62,131 nt of DNA from Cyanobium sp. C1_MAG_00004 (lineage in GTDB: Bacteria; Cyanobacteriota; Cyanobacteriia; PCC-6307; Cyanobiaceae). Shown one piece after another: positions 1 through 9,260 of the stretch. The stretch spans positions 1 to 62,131 of the forward strand of contig JAIXOF010000016.1 in the NCBI GenBank assembly GCA_027486935.1, given 5' to 3'. Positions within the stretch are counted from its first letter, which is position 1, and each line of letters starts with the position of its first letter. The notes under the pieces were generated by a model. That model was not told the DNA's origin and did not search any database. It was given only the letters and a program-made list of their open reading frames with translations. The position numbers were made by a program, and so were the translations under genes.

Positions 1-1043
1 AAAACGCATGCCTCCCGATCAATCGCGTCTTCCTCTCTGGGTTGCAGACGGAATGAACAGGGTTAAACAATTTTTATGCAAAAGACTAAGTTTGGAAGTG
101 TTGCGGTCAACAAGCCCAGAGCCAAAGCTCCACCAGCTTCCAGAGAAAACAGTACAATAGTGACCTTGGAATCGCCGTCGATCGCCGAGGATGTGGACCA
201 CCCAGAGAAAAAAAGAAAAAAGAGGGGGTATTCCCGTACGGGCACGAACGAACGACATGCGGCACTCAATGCAGCACACAGGCAGAACTAGAGATTGACC
301 ACATACTGTCGAAAAGCGTTGAGGCGAGAATAGATGTCGTCAATCGACGTTAAATCATGATTCCTGCAACGATAACAACAACGCAGTCAGATTTCAAACA
401 GGAACGAGATAACTGAACAATGTCGAATAGCGCGGCATTCTCGATAAAACGCAACACAGGCCATCAAGTCCTAATCGCTCAAGGCAACAAGGCCCGAAAT
501 CAACAGCAAGCGGAAACAGATAACGCATGGACGTTGTACGGCCATGGACAACTGCCACAGAAGTCTCTGCGCAAACCATTCCATTAGCGAGTGCACAGAA
601 ACATGCTGTGCCACCGCAACACGTTTGACATGACCAAAGCAGAACACGAAACAGGGTTGTGCTCAGCTGCTGGAGCAGGTACGAACCGCGACGATCTGCT
701 CGGGTCTTAAAAGACCCAGTGCCATTCACCTGAGCAAAGGAGCCCATCGCTCACGCCGTCACCGACCAAGGACAACCGGTTCGCCAACAAGGTCAAATCG
801 GGGTCACTGTTGATGGACACGCCTGAAGCGACGGCCATCGCAACAATCACAGCAAACGACGGCAGCCCTGGCAAATTGTTACAAATTCTAAAGTGCTGCA
901 CCATTGCAGCGCATAAAACGAACAAGCCCGCTAGAAAGGGTTGATGTCAATCTACGCATAAGGCGCTCAAAAAGAAGTTACAAACAGCCAATCTAGATCA
1001 GCTCAAACCGGGTCAAGAGTCAACAATCGCTAACATTGTCCCA
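1..1043. other. Gene-poor leader region before the low-GC sugar block
   Basis: No coding region here convinces me. A 71-codon plus-strand frame (76-291) and a cysteine-rich minus-strand frame (394-747) are open, but neither shows a domain, a clear ribosome site or codon use like the neighbouring genes. Base composition is lower in GC than the main chromosome and resembles the block that follows. A 10-bp palindrome CCCGTACGGG lies at about 234-243. I see no tRNA, transposase or clean promoter. It may be an intergenic region, a decayed gene or part of an acquired segment that begins left of the window. Confidence 0.4.
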
Positions 1044-3059
1044 ATGCCAGCCATCAGTCAGGTCACCAAGCGACATGCAGGCGGATTTGTTGATTATCAA
1101 CTACGCGTCTACCCAGGAAAAAAGGGTATAGAAAAAATATTACACATCGACTGCGTCAGCGATGAATTCGTGCCCAGGAGATGGCGGATAAAAACAAAAA
1201 CCGAAAAAAATCTCTGGGAAGCTACACTAAAACGCATTCGACCAGGAACAGGTCTATCACTCAAGATTGAATTAAATGATGGTCGAACAGTACCTTTTGT
1301 TCCCATCGGCGAATCCGATGTCGTCAACGGTGTAGTGCGCGTACCCGATTGTGATCCAACATGGTTAGATCATGCAGACGCCGCGTGCGGACAAACGATT
1401 CAGCATGGAAAGCAGAACATGTCAATTCTGCTGGAACAAACCCTGGAAGGCCTATTAGCTGACTATGACGAAGGAACATATTTCACTGATGCAGCGGAAG
1501 AGCTGCTCGCCTGGAGCATCGCTGCACGCATCTTGCAAACGCGCATTCCAGAGCAGATCAGAGATCTGGGCTACAACGAGATCATGTTTCCTCTCTATGC
1601 ATCAGTTGCTGACCGCTGCCATCTAGATCCAAAATTCAACTATTTGGTTTATAATCTTTCCACAGATTGGCAACTCGGCACAACTAGAGAACTGCGTTCA
1701 TTGGTTCAACGTTTTCGCGATTGTGGAATTGAGTTGGTGCCAGACCTGGTTTTCGTTCATCAGGTAAGCAACCCCTATGACGGCAGCAGCGATGACTTGT
1801 CAGAAAGAGATAGCGCCATTCGTCCTTATCAGGATACAGATCCTTACCTGTTTCGCGATTACGGAACCTGGCACTTTGACCTGGAAGACCCACTAATCCG
1901 CGAGATCATCATTGACAAAGTCATTGAGACAATTCTGACCCTAGACCTGCGCGTTATCAGAGTTGATTATATCGACGGGCTAATTATGCAATACGCAAAC
2001 AGGCCGACGAATTACAGCAAAATATTCTTGCGTGAATTAAATCAACGCATTCGACAGCTATGTCCAAATCTTCGCATTATTGGCGAAGCGTTTCAAACGG
2101 CTGGTGAGCAAGAGGTGATAGCAATGATTGATTCGGCCTATGCCCCAAGGGGCTTTGCTCTATTGGATTTGCTGTTGGCACCTGGCTATGACCATGGGCA
2201 AGTAATCAGAGGCTGCGTAGAAGGGCTAACAGAAGCCATTCAAGAATTCAACAATCAATCAAACAGAGAAAGCAACTACAGTCAACTTCACGATGAATGC
2301 TGGCAAGATGAATGGATCAGCCTTGGGCGCCCACACAGCCCATGGGCTTACGGGTCCATGCCCATGGGGTTATCACTGAGACGGATCGAAGATCTCATTC
2401 TGCATGGCTGGATTGATGTCAAAGATCGACTCAAAGCAGCAGCCTGCCTGACTCAGATGATTCGAGTTTTGGGTGTAACATTATCATTTAGCCGTTGGAT
2501 GGAAACCAGCGGTTACCTGAGCCTTGATCAAGGACGCCTGGATGAGAACAATCACTGGAAACTTACATGGAATACCAGTAGCAAGCTTTCGAAACAACTG
2601 TTTCCTGGCGAAGGGCTAACAAAGGAAGAAAGACAGGAGTTGCTGACCACAGTCAAGGCAAATATTGCAGCCACCAATCAATTATTGGGAAAAATTGGCA
2701 TTTCCGAGAGAAATCCCTTAGGAATGCCGTTACGTATGGTTCATGGCGATGTCCATAGTGGACTGACAGCGTTCGTTAGGTGGGGACGGAACTATCCGAA
2801 TCCAATCCTTGTACTCCTCAACCTAAGTCCACAAGCCTCTGGTAATGACCACGGGTACACCATCAACCTGAATACCGCGGGGTGGTCGACAAGCCAACAT
2901 CCACAAACCCTGAAGTCAATAATAACGCCACTTACCAACACCATTGAACATCCAGTACTGATGACTCAGAGCCGCGGCTCACCCGGTGAGTATGAATTAT
3001 CTCGTGCTTTAGATACCTACGAAGTTGCACTATTTGAGGTACCAATTCATGGTCAATAA
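1044..3059 (+). CDS. Divergent GH13 (alpha-amylase/branching-enzyme-like) protein, no signal peptide
   Basis: 671 residues and probably cytoplasmic. About the first 110 residues look like a beta-rich N-terminal domain. A GH13-type barrel follows: LGYNEIMFPL near 175 resembles the LGV.aI.l.P strand, and D234 and H239 in PDLVFVHQ match region I, with the usual Asn replaced by Val. Region II RVDYIDG puts the nucleophile at D308, region III IIGEAF the acid at E348, and region IV LHDE the third Asp at D417. A C-terminal beta domain follows, from about 560. All three catalytic carboxylates are present, so I expect glucan or disaccharide cleavage or transfer, but the substrate cannot be read. The ATG at 1044 begins the block. 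The end overlaps the next gene by 11 nt. Much lower GC than the rest of the window. Confidence 0.72.
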   Translation: MPAISQVTKRHAGGFVDYQLRVYPGKKGIEKILHIDCVSDEFVPRRWRIKTKTEKNLWEATLKRIRPGTGLSLKIELNDGRTVPFVPIGESDVVNGVVRVPDCDPTWLDHADAACGQTIQHGKQNMSILLEQTLEGLLADYDEGTYFTDAAEELLAWSIAARILQTRIPEQIRDLGYNEIMFPLYASVADRCHLDPKFNYLVYNLSTDWQLGTTRELRSLVQRFRDCGIELVPDLVFVHQVSNPYDGSSDDLSERDSAIRPYQDTDPYLFRDYGTWHFDLEDPLIREIIIDKVIETILTLDLRVIRVDYIDGLIMQYANRPTNYSKIFLRELNQRIRQLCPNLRIIGEAFQTAGEQEVIAMIDSAYAPRGFALLDLLLAPGYDHGQVIRGCVEGLTEAIQEFNNQSNRESNYSQLHDECWQDEWISLGRPHSPWAYGSMPMGLSLRRIEDLILHGWIDVKDRLKAAACLTQMIRVLGVTLSFSRWMETSGYLSLDQGRLDENNHWKLTWNTSSKLSKQLFPGEGLTKEERQELLTTVKANIAATNQLLGKIGISERNPLGMPLRMVHGDVHSGLTAFVRWGRNYPNPILVLLNLSPQASGNDHGYTINLNTAGWSTSQHPQTLKSIITPLTNTIEHPVLMTQSRGSPGEYELSRALDTYEVALFEVPIHGQ

Positions 3060-4104
3060 TTACACAATTTATCAGCAAGCACTTGATCTGCAAGCAAGCG
3101 GCTTCGACCGCTTTTCCTCAATTACGATCGGTGTTGGTATTGCAAAATTCCTGCAAATCTTACTGCCACAGCTCGCATATATTTTAACAGCATCTGTCAT
3201 CACCCCAGAACGGCTGATGCCAATTGCGCGCCTAGCACTTCCAGGCAGGACTTATGAATCACAAATCAATCTTGGCAAACATTGGATTAAGGGTGTTCAA
3301 CGCCTCCAGGGGTTCTTCGTCTGGAAATTGGCGTGCGACCTTGGCTTCTTTTTAATCGTGACACAATATGGCAGCTGGCTGAGAGCATTTACCCTATCTG
3401 GGCTCTTAACATATACCGCTTTCCAGTTTATTGTTTATTATTTGATAGGCCAAAAATTAATTTTAGGCAACCTTGCAAAAAGACAGAGTAAAAACAGGCC
3501 AAAGATTTATAGGACAACACGCTGGAAAAATCTCGTCTCAAAATTATTTTATGAAGAAATGGGTGTGACAGTGAGCCAGGTCAGCAGCAGAACAATCGTT
3601 GCCAAGTTTTTAGTCGACTACGGAGCGATGTGGGTCACCTGGTCTGCATATTCAATTGGTTTTTTTCTGTTCGCGAATGGTGGCTTAGGATTTGCTCCAT
3701 TTTTAATCTTCCCACATGTTTCAATGAGCAGCCTGTATATCTCAGTTTACCTTGGATATGCAGCTATGTTTACATTTACAGAAATCCTTCTACAGTCCAT
3801 TGCATTTCGGCCAAGGGTCCAGCCATGGACAAGAAAGCTGTTTCTTTCAACTCAGTTTAAACAGCTTCTAGCAACATTCGCTGTAACCTTAATCCTCCCA
3901 ATCTTAGTCAGCACCATGACATCAGGCTGGAAAGTTGTCGGATTAGCAACATCAAAAATTTCACGGGTCCAAGACCAGTGGAGTGTCTCACTCGAGGAAA
4001 ATGATCCACAGTGGAAAGCAAACAAACCAATATCGACAACCTGTGATCCTTCATGTTTACGCAAAATGTTCAGTAAAGGCCCCTATACCACCAACAATCA
4101 ATGA
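3049..4104 (+). CDS. Polytopic membrane protein of the sugar block, family unknown
   Basis: About 351 residues. I do not recognise a family. By eye there are five to six hydrophobic segments at roughly residues 33-52, 93-108, 115-138, 186-207, 213-250 (long enough for two) and 270-290. Basic stretches lie between them (for example 145-162), and a hydrophilic tail of about 60 residues contains a CDPSC motif. It sits between two GH13 proteins, overlapping the upstream gene by 11 nt and the downstream gene by ATGA, so translation is probably coupled. An alternative ATG at 3025 would add eight residues. It could be a permease, a flippase-like protein or a membrane partner for the anchored GH13 protein. 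The position, not the sequence, suggests this. Confidence 0.65.
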   Translation: MVNNYTIYQQALDLQASGFDRFSSITIGVGIAKFLQILLPQLAYILTASVITPERLMPIARLALPGRTYESQINLGKHWIKGVQRLQGFFVWKLACDLGFFLIVTQYGSWLRAFTLSGLLTYTAFQFIVYYLIGQKLILGNLAKRQSKNRPKIYRTTRWKNLVSKLFYEEMGVTVSQVSSRTIVAKFLVDYGAMWVTWSAYSIGFFLFANGGLGFAPFLIFPHVSMSSLYISVYLGYAAMFTFTEILLQSIAFRPRVQPWTRKLFLSTQFKQLLATFAVTLILPILVSTMTSGWKVVGLATSKISRVQDQWSVSLEENDPQWKANKPISTTCDPSCLRKMFSKGPYTTNNQ

Positions 4105-6137
4105 CAAAGCCGATCCGTAGCATTCCCGTCCTGGTATCGGCAGGCCTGGCCGTAACGTTGACTGCGATTGGATACGCCTTTGTTGTCCGACTGCCGTCGA
4201 CTGAGCCTGAATCAAAACTGTTGAGATCACCTTTTCAATCAGCTTTAGTCAACAAACAAAATGTTCCAGGCGAGTCTCCGACAGTAGCGACTAACGAAGA
4301 TATCGAAAGCTGGAGTGGTTACACGGGCAAGCTGGACAATGATATACTGTATTATATCTTTGTTGACCGCTTTTATGACGGAGACAAGTTAAACAATACT
4401 CCAAAAGTCAACCCAGCAATTAATGGTTCAGTTGCGACGACTCAGTTGGAGCAAAAGCTATCTGATTTAATTTATGACCCGAGTCACCGGCTTTTTGGTC
4501 TTTACTTTGGTGGTGACCTTGAAGGAGTGCGCAAAAAATTACCCTACCTTGCAGATCTAGGAATTACAAAAATTGTGATATCACCCATTCAGGAGGGTCC
4601 TCCAGGCTTTCGAATGCGTCAGGGTGCAAATTTATACTTGGATAATGGCGATGGTTCTTCAGATAAAACTAATCGCGCTAATTTACTCGCAAATTACCAC
4701 GGATACTGGATCAGGGATTGGTTTCGGCTTGATCCAAGAATGCGAAGCGGCAATGATCCAGACAGCCTTGCAAGCCTTAACAAGCTTCTTGATGAGGCCA
4801 AACAGGTTGGGATTGGAATCATCCTTGATATTACATTGCACCATACATCACTAGTAGCCAGCCAAAAATCTCTAGACTCAGGCTCCTCTGTCCAAAATAT
4901 CTTTCCTGCTCTAGGCGAAGTTAGGCGTAAAGGAATGATCTTGGCCAATGTCAATACAAAACCTGATTGGTACTATCCAATGTGCCAAATGGACTATGGA
5001 AGGCCAACATTGAGGATGCTGACTACATGTCAGATTGATATCGGACTCCCAACTCTCAATCATGAAAATCCAGTTGTCAAGGATTATTTGCTCGAAGCTG
5101 CAAAATTTTGGATGCGTGTCAATCCTGGAGGCGCCCAAGTTGCAGGGATCCGTATTGATGCAATTAAGCACATAAGCCCTAAATTCATACGAGATCTCGT
5201 AATATTGACTCGTAGCATCAACCCAAAAGCGGTTATTTTTGCAGAAGACTTTGGCGGAGGCTCTCAATCATCTACAACTTATGACATTCTTAATTCTGCA
5301 GGTGATATAAGCACGATTGATTTTGATTTTACTGATAGTATGCGATATTATTTTTCAGGTGACCGTTCTTGGACTGGTAACCGAACAAACGTAGAAGCTT
5401 CTTCCCTTGGCGATATTAATACTCAAGATATTTCGAGTATAACACCAAATTGGTTTGCCAATCCAGCCGGTGTCTTGACAGGAGTTCAGAATTCAACGCC
5501 CCTATTTCCAATTAATTATCCTGCATCAAAAAGTTGGATCACATCTCTAGAGACTCACGATGCGCCAAGGATGCGTACGTTTAGGCATCAGATGTCGAAT
5601 CAACAGTTTGCCGCGATGATTGCATTTCACTTCATTGCGAGGGGTGTACCGATGATCAACTATGGAGCAGAAATTGGGCTCTCGGTTCCGCCACTACCAA
5701 GAAATAATGGATTGAATGGATTAGGTGGAGACCCGTTCAACAGGCAAATGATGATTTGGCCGGGCCAGCCAGGTTTTAATCAGTATCTGCATGGAACGAC
5801 CAAGAAATATATACGAATTAGAAAGGAGAACCCAGTACTGCGCTATGGAGACACAGTATTTTTACGGACAATACCGGATCGGTGGCTGCATCGACCGTTA
5901 TTGATGTTGCGTGCATATAAGGATCAGTTATCAAATCCACCGCGAATCAACAATGGATTTCTTTATGCCTACTCACCCGAGGGCGGACGCTATGACTTTA
6001 AAATGCCAAACGGTTACCTATCAGCAAAAGAATTATGCGACGTAGACCTTGGTAAATGCATCAAGCCAAACGATCGCGGAATCTACAGCCTACTACTTAA
6101 ACCAAACAGTCATCGAGTCCTGGAGAGCAAATACTAG
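4101..6137 (+). CDS. Membrane-anchored GH13 alpha-amylase-family protein
   Basis: 678 residues. A hydrophobic segment at about 8-28 after a short basic start is a signal anchor or uncleaved signal, so the catalytic part should lie outside the cytoplasmic membrane. The GH13 barrel is clear: DILYYIFVDRF near 80, LADLGITKIVISPI near 150, region I D243-x-x-x-H-H248, region II GIRIDAIKH with nucleophile D353, region III FAEDF with acid E382 and region IV ETHDAP with D487. A C-terminal beta domain follows from about 580. The family cleaves or transfers alpha-glucosidic bonds; specificity is not evident. It starts by ATGA overlap with the membrane protein gene and ends 94 nt before the AGE-like gene. 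Confidence 0.82.
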   Translation: MTKPIRSIPVLVSAGLAVTLTAIGYAFVVRLPSTEPESKLLRSPFQSALVNKQNVPGESPTVATNEDIESWSGYTGKLDNDILYYIFVDRFYDGDKLNNTPKVNPAINGSVATTQLEQKLSDLIYDPSHRLFGLYFGGDLEGVRKKLPYLADLGITKIVISPIQEGPPGFRMRQGANLYLDNGDGSSDKTNRANLLANYHGYWIRDWFRLDPRMRSGNDPDSLASLNKLLDEAKQVGIGIILDITLHHTSLVASQKSLDSGSSVQNIFPALGEVRRKGMILANVNTKPDWYYPMCQMDYGRPTLRMLTTCQIDIGLPTLNHENPVVKDYLLEAAKFWMRVNPGGAQVAGIRIDAIKHISPKFIRDLVILTRSINPKAVIFAEDFGGGSQSSTTYDILNSAGDISTIDFDFTDSMRYYFSGDRSWTGNRTNVEASSLGDINTQDISSITPNWFANPAGVLTGVQNSTPLFPINYPASKSWITSLETHDAPRMRTFRHQMSNQQFAAMIAFHFIARGVPMINYGAEIGLSVPPLPRNNGLNGLGGDPFNRQMMIWPGQPGFNQYLHGTTKKYIRIRKENPVLRYGDTVFLRTIPDRWLHRPLLMLRAYKDQLSNPPRINNGFLYAYSPEGGRYDFKMPNGYLSAKELCDVDLGKCIKPNDRGIYSLLLKPNSHRVLESKY

Positions 6138-6231
6138 CAAGAACGCAACCTATTCATCTTTACAGTACGGCCTTATCATAGCCGATTCCTAACCAATTTA
6201 CCGCTCAATTTTGCCCTCTAAAGCATTAGTC

Positions 6232-7893
6232 ATGATCAAACCATCGGCAACTAAAATAATGATGAGCAAGCTCACAAAAATTCTTTTTGGTATCAGCTCA
6301 GGTTTTGCACTGCTTGCTTCAGCTGCAACACCTGCATTAGCCCAGTCCATCAAACAGCCAACAACTCAGCAGGAATGGATTGAGCACTTTGAAAATGATA
6401 TTTTGAGATTTTGGAGTACAGCTGATGCCCTTGGCATTCGAGGAAATCAAAAAGTCACACAGGGGAACTTTCCAACATGGCGCTGCAACAATGGGACGAT
6501 CTTTGATGACAAAGTTAACCCATGCAAGGAAATAATCAACGCCCCTACCTGGGTGGCCAATCATAAACTCCTTGACTATCTAAGAATGAAGTCAAGGCAA
6601 ACATACCTTTATGGTGTGGCCTATAATGTTACAGGGCAGGAGAAATATTTAAGCTGGATGCGAGACGGAATCCGGTTCATTGTTGATCGTGGCCTGATTG
6701 ATGGCGGCAAGGGTGGCGCTTATACCTATTGGCAAAATGGAAAGCCAGATAATTTGGGCTTGGCGCGAAACAGCCAAGACCTCTCCTATGTCATGCTGAG
6801 CCTAACCTACTACTACTATCTTACAAACGACGCTTCCATTTTGGCACCCATCGATAACCTAAAATCATATATTTTCAAGACTTATGCAGACAATGCAAGC
6901 TCAACCAATGGTAAAACATGCCTGAAATGGACTGCAAGCCGCCCGCCAGCAAACACAAATCCGCCATACAACCTAGATGAAAGCAGCAAGAAAGAGTTGG
7001 TAGCTCAGCTTGATCAAGCTAATGCTTATTTGTTGTTGGGTTCGACGAATTTGCCAGAACCGCAGCGTAGTCAATGGAAGAAAGACTTGAGAGGACTGGT
7101 CAATTGCATGCGCTTCGATTATCGGGATGAAAAGACGGGTTTAATCTGGGGTGCCATTGACCTCGATCGTCAAAAACATGTAGGGGGTCACAAGCATAAC
7201 GATTTTGGCCATACCGTCAAAACATACTGGACCATGTATTTGGCAGGCCGAATCCTTGGAGATACAGAACTGCAGACTTTTTCTCGCGACAACGGCCTGA
7301 AGATCCTGGCTTGGGCCTACGATACCAAGGATGGGGCATGGAATTCTCGCCCCTTGCCGAAGCCTGGACAGCTCGATTGCGAACAATCAGGCCCTAAAGC
7401 CTGTCCAATTGATCACAATAGAGACTGGTGGATCTATGCCGAGTTAGATCAGGGTGCCGCAACCCTGTCCCTTGACAAGCCAGATCCAGCGAGGAATTGG
7501 TTGGGTGTTGAGTTGCTTCGCACCCATGCCTACTGGCGTCAAAACTTCTTTGACAAGACCTATGGAGATGTTTGGCATCGCATAACAGTGGGCAAGAGTT
7601 GTGACCCTAACCTGCGCAATGAGGAAGATAGCTGTTTGCCTAAAGTCCACTTTTACAAAAACGGCTTCCATGTACCTGAACACTTGCTCGTGAGCTACCT
7701 CACAAGCTCGGCCAAACGTGGCCAAGCGGCGAGTCTTTATTTCGCTACCCCGAGCTGCAGCAAGCCGCGCACATACACGCCCTATAACCTGGTAGGGACG
7801 GCAAAAGTTGAAAGCTGCAAGCCATTTTCAGCTGGTCCCCTTGATAACAGCGGCCTGCAAAAAGTGAAGGTGACCTTCACAAATATCCGCTAA
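6232..7893 (+). CDS. Secreted AGE/cellobiose-epimerase-like alpha/alpha-barrel protein
   Basis: About 553 residues from the ATG at 6232. ATGs at 6259 and 6262 are equally possible and give a tidier signal peptide; a TTG at 6211 is less likely. The hydrophobic leader ends in ATPALAQ, a good signal-peptidase site, so the protein is exported. The rest is helical with paired aromatic-rich helices. Two signatures recall the N-acylglucosamine 2-epimerase superfamily: GHKHNDFGHTVKTYW (about 319-333), like the G-H-x-I-E-x-x-W motif, and DWWIYAE (398-404), like the WWVQAE motif. A later lysine followed by FH (H480) lies where that family has its second histidine. Several cysteines suggest extracytoplasmic disulfides. 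Substrate unknown; a hydrolase on the same fold is possible. Confidence 0.62.
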   Translation: MIKPSATKIMMSKLTKILFGISSGFALLASAATPALAQSIKQPTTQQEWIEHFENDILRFWSTADALGIRGNQKVTQGNFPTWRCNNGTIFDDKVNPCKEIINAPTWVANHKLLDYLRMKSRQTYLYGVAYNVTGQEKYLSWMRDGIRFIVDRGLIDGGKGGAYTYWQNGKPDNLGLARNSQDLSYVMLSLTYYYYLTNDASILAPIDNLKSYIFKTYADNASSTNGKTCLKWTASRPPANTNPPYNLDESSKKELVAQLDQANAYLLLGSTNLPEPQRSQWKKDLRGLVNCMRFDYRDEKTGLIWGAIDLDRQKHVGGHKHNDFGHTVKTYWTMYLAGRILGDTELQTFSRDNGLKILAWAYDTKDGAWNSRPLPKPGQLDCEQSGPKACPIDHNRDWWIYAELDQGAATLSLDKPDPARNWLGVELLRTHAYWRQNFFDKTYGDVWHRITVGKSCDPNLRNEEDSCLPKVHFYKNGFHVPEHLLVSYLTSSAKRGQAASLYFATPSCSKPRTYTPYNLVGTAKVESCKPFSAGPLDNSGLQKVKVTFTNIR

Positions 7894-7912
7894 GGGGCAG
7901 ACCAGCATGAAA

Positions 7913-7947
7913 GCGCAGATTGCCAGATCTCGACTGGCAATCTGCGC
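7913..7947. terminator. Perfect 14-bp inverted repeat between convergent genes
   Basis: Arms 7913-7926 and 7934-7947 are exact reverse complements (GCGCAGATTGCCAG) around a 7-nt loop. There is no strong T-tract on either side, so it is not a textbook intrinsic terminator, but its position 19 nt after the stop of the AGE-like gene and facing the convergent kinase gene fits a bidirectional termination or mRNA-end hairpin. A second 8-bp repeat (GTGAAGGT/ACCTTCAC, 7864-7880) lies just before the stop codon. The stretch 7948-8105 holds nothing else I can identify. Confidence 0.7.
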
Positions 7948-8105
7948 CGATCACGCTCTACGTCTCAAACAGTGAGACAAGGATCAGAGACCCAACCCAC
8001 TCGCCTGCTCAGAATGCCACGGGCAGCACTGAAATTGCGTATGTCGTCAAGCCACAACACAAGACCGTTGGCGCGGACAGGCGGACGTCAGCAAGGCAGA
8101 CGGGG

Positions 8106-9194
8106 TCATCGGCCTGTGAGCTCCGCGATCAAGGAGCGAATCGCCTGCTCCTGCGCTTCGACCGATTCTGTCAGCCTGAACTGCACCAAGGCACGGTCGA
8201 GGTTGTGGCGAGGGTGGTCGACCTTGAAATAGACGTTGCCAGCCAGATGGTCACTGAAGAAGCGCAGACCCAGCTCAAACGGCAATAGGCGGATCGCGTC
8301 ATAGAGGTGGGCAATGTCGTGCTCACTCAACAGGGAGCCCGCCTCGGCCAGATAACCGCTGAGCATGGCGCGGGCCATCACCAGATCAAAGTGCACCGAC
8401 GCCAGATCGGTCGTTTCTTCACCGGCGGGGTTGCAACCTGAACGCAAGGCATCGCCGATGTCGGTGTGGATCAGTCCAGGTTTGACAGTGTCGAGATCCA
8501 CCATCGCCACGGCACAGCCCGTGGCTGAGCAGAGCATCACGTTGTTGACCTTTGGATCGCCGTGGATCGGACGCAGCTGCAGTAGCCCTTCGGCCCTGGC
8601 CTGCTCGAGCACCGGCACCAGGGGCTGGCGCGCAGCGACAAAGGCGATGCACCAGGCCTGCTGGGGGTCCGCACTGGCTGGCCTGCGCTTCAAGGTCTGG
8701 ACGTACTGCGCGTAGTAGAGCGGGGTGATGTGAAACCCCTCGAGCGTGTCAGCCAGCTGCTCAGCCGGTAGGTCGTGCACCAAGGCATGAAAACGACCCA
8801 GACCGCGACCGATCTCGGCGGCCTGTTGGGGCGAGCTCAGCACGTCGGTGCTGTGGGCTCCGCTGATGTAAGTGAGCAGGCGCCACCAGTGGCCATCGCC
8901 ATCCTGATGAAGCCAGTCCGACGACACACGCTCGGGCAGGGGTTCGACAACCTGCCAGCCATCCTGGAGCCGCTTGCCCCGGCAGTGACGGGTGAGCGCC
9001 TGCAGATTGGCCATCACCAGGTCGGGCCGCTGGAACACCTCGGTGTTCAGCCGCTGCAACACGTAGCGGGTTCCGGACGTGGTCTCGACCCGGTAGGTGT
9101 CATTGACGTTGCCGTTACCGAGGGGCTCCACCGCGCAGGCAAGGCCGTCGATGGCGAAACAGTTGGCGAGTTCCGCCAGGTGTGCACTGCTCAT
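8106..9194 (-). CDS. APH-family sugar kinase, N-acetylhexosamine 1-kinase-like
   Basis: 362 residues from the ATG at 9194; an upstream in-frame GTG at 9230 is less likely. Kinase-fold signatures are clear: GNGNVNDTY near the N terminus as nucleotide loop, HGDPKVNNVML as catalytic loop, and VDLDTVKPGL followed by DIGDALRSG as metal-binding segment. This combination is typical of aminoglycoside phosphotransferase-like kinases of the NahK type, which phosphorylate N-acetylhexosamines at C1 with ATP. No signal peptide, so cytoplasmic. It converges on the secreted epimerase-like gene across a hairpin. Composition is closer to the chromosome than to the low-GC block, so linkage to that block is only suggestive. 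The exact substrate cannot be read. Confidence 0.72.
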   Translation of the reverse strand: MSSAHLAELANCFAIDGLACAVEPLGNGNVNDTYRVETTSGTRYVLQRLNTEVFQRPDLVMANLQALTRHCRGKRLQDGWQVVEPLPERVSSDWLHQDGDGHWWRLLTYISGAHSTDVLSSPQQAAEIGRGLGRFHALVHDLPAEQLADTLEGFHITPLYYAQYVQTLKRRPASADPQQAWCIAFVAARQPLVPVLEQARAEGLLQLRPIHGDPKVNNVMLCSATGCAVAMVDLDTVKPGLIHTDIGDALRSGCNPAGEETTDLASVHFDLVMARAMLSGYLAEAGSLLSEHDIAHLYDAIRLLPFELGLRFFSDHLAGNVYFKVDHPRHNLDRALVQFRLTESVEAQEQAIRSLIAELTGR

Positions 9195-9260
9195 GGGGCC
9201 ATGGTGGCGCCCCAGCCAACCCCTGCCCACCCCCTCGGCTTTGACTTGTCGTCGAGGTGT

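Noticed and set aside
76-291. 71-codon plus-strand frame
   Set aside because: Has an ATG but no other support. Lysine-rich end resembles untranslated A-rich sequence more than a known small protein.
394-747. Cysteine-rich 117-codon minus-strand frame
   Set aside because: No ribosome site, no domain and irregular composition. It might be chance in a gene-poor region.
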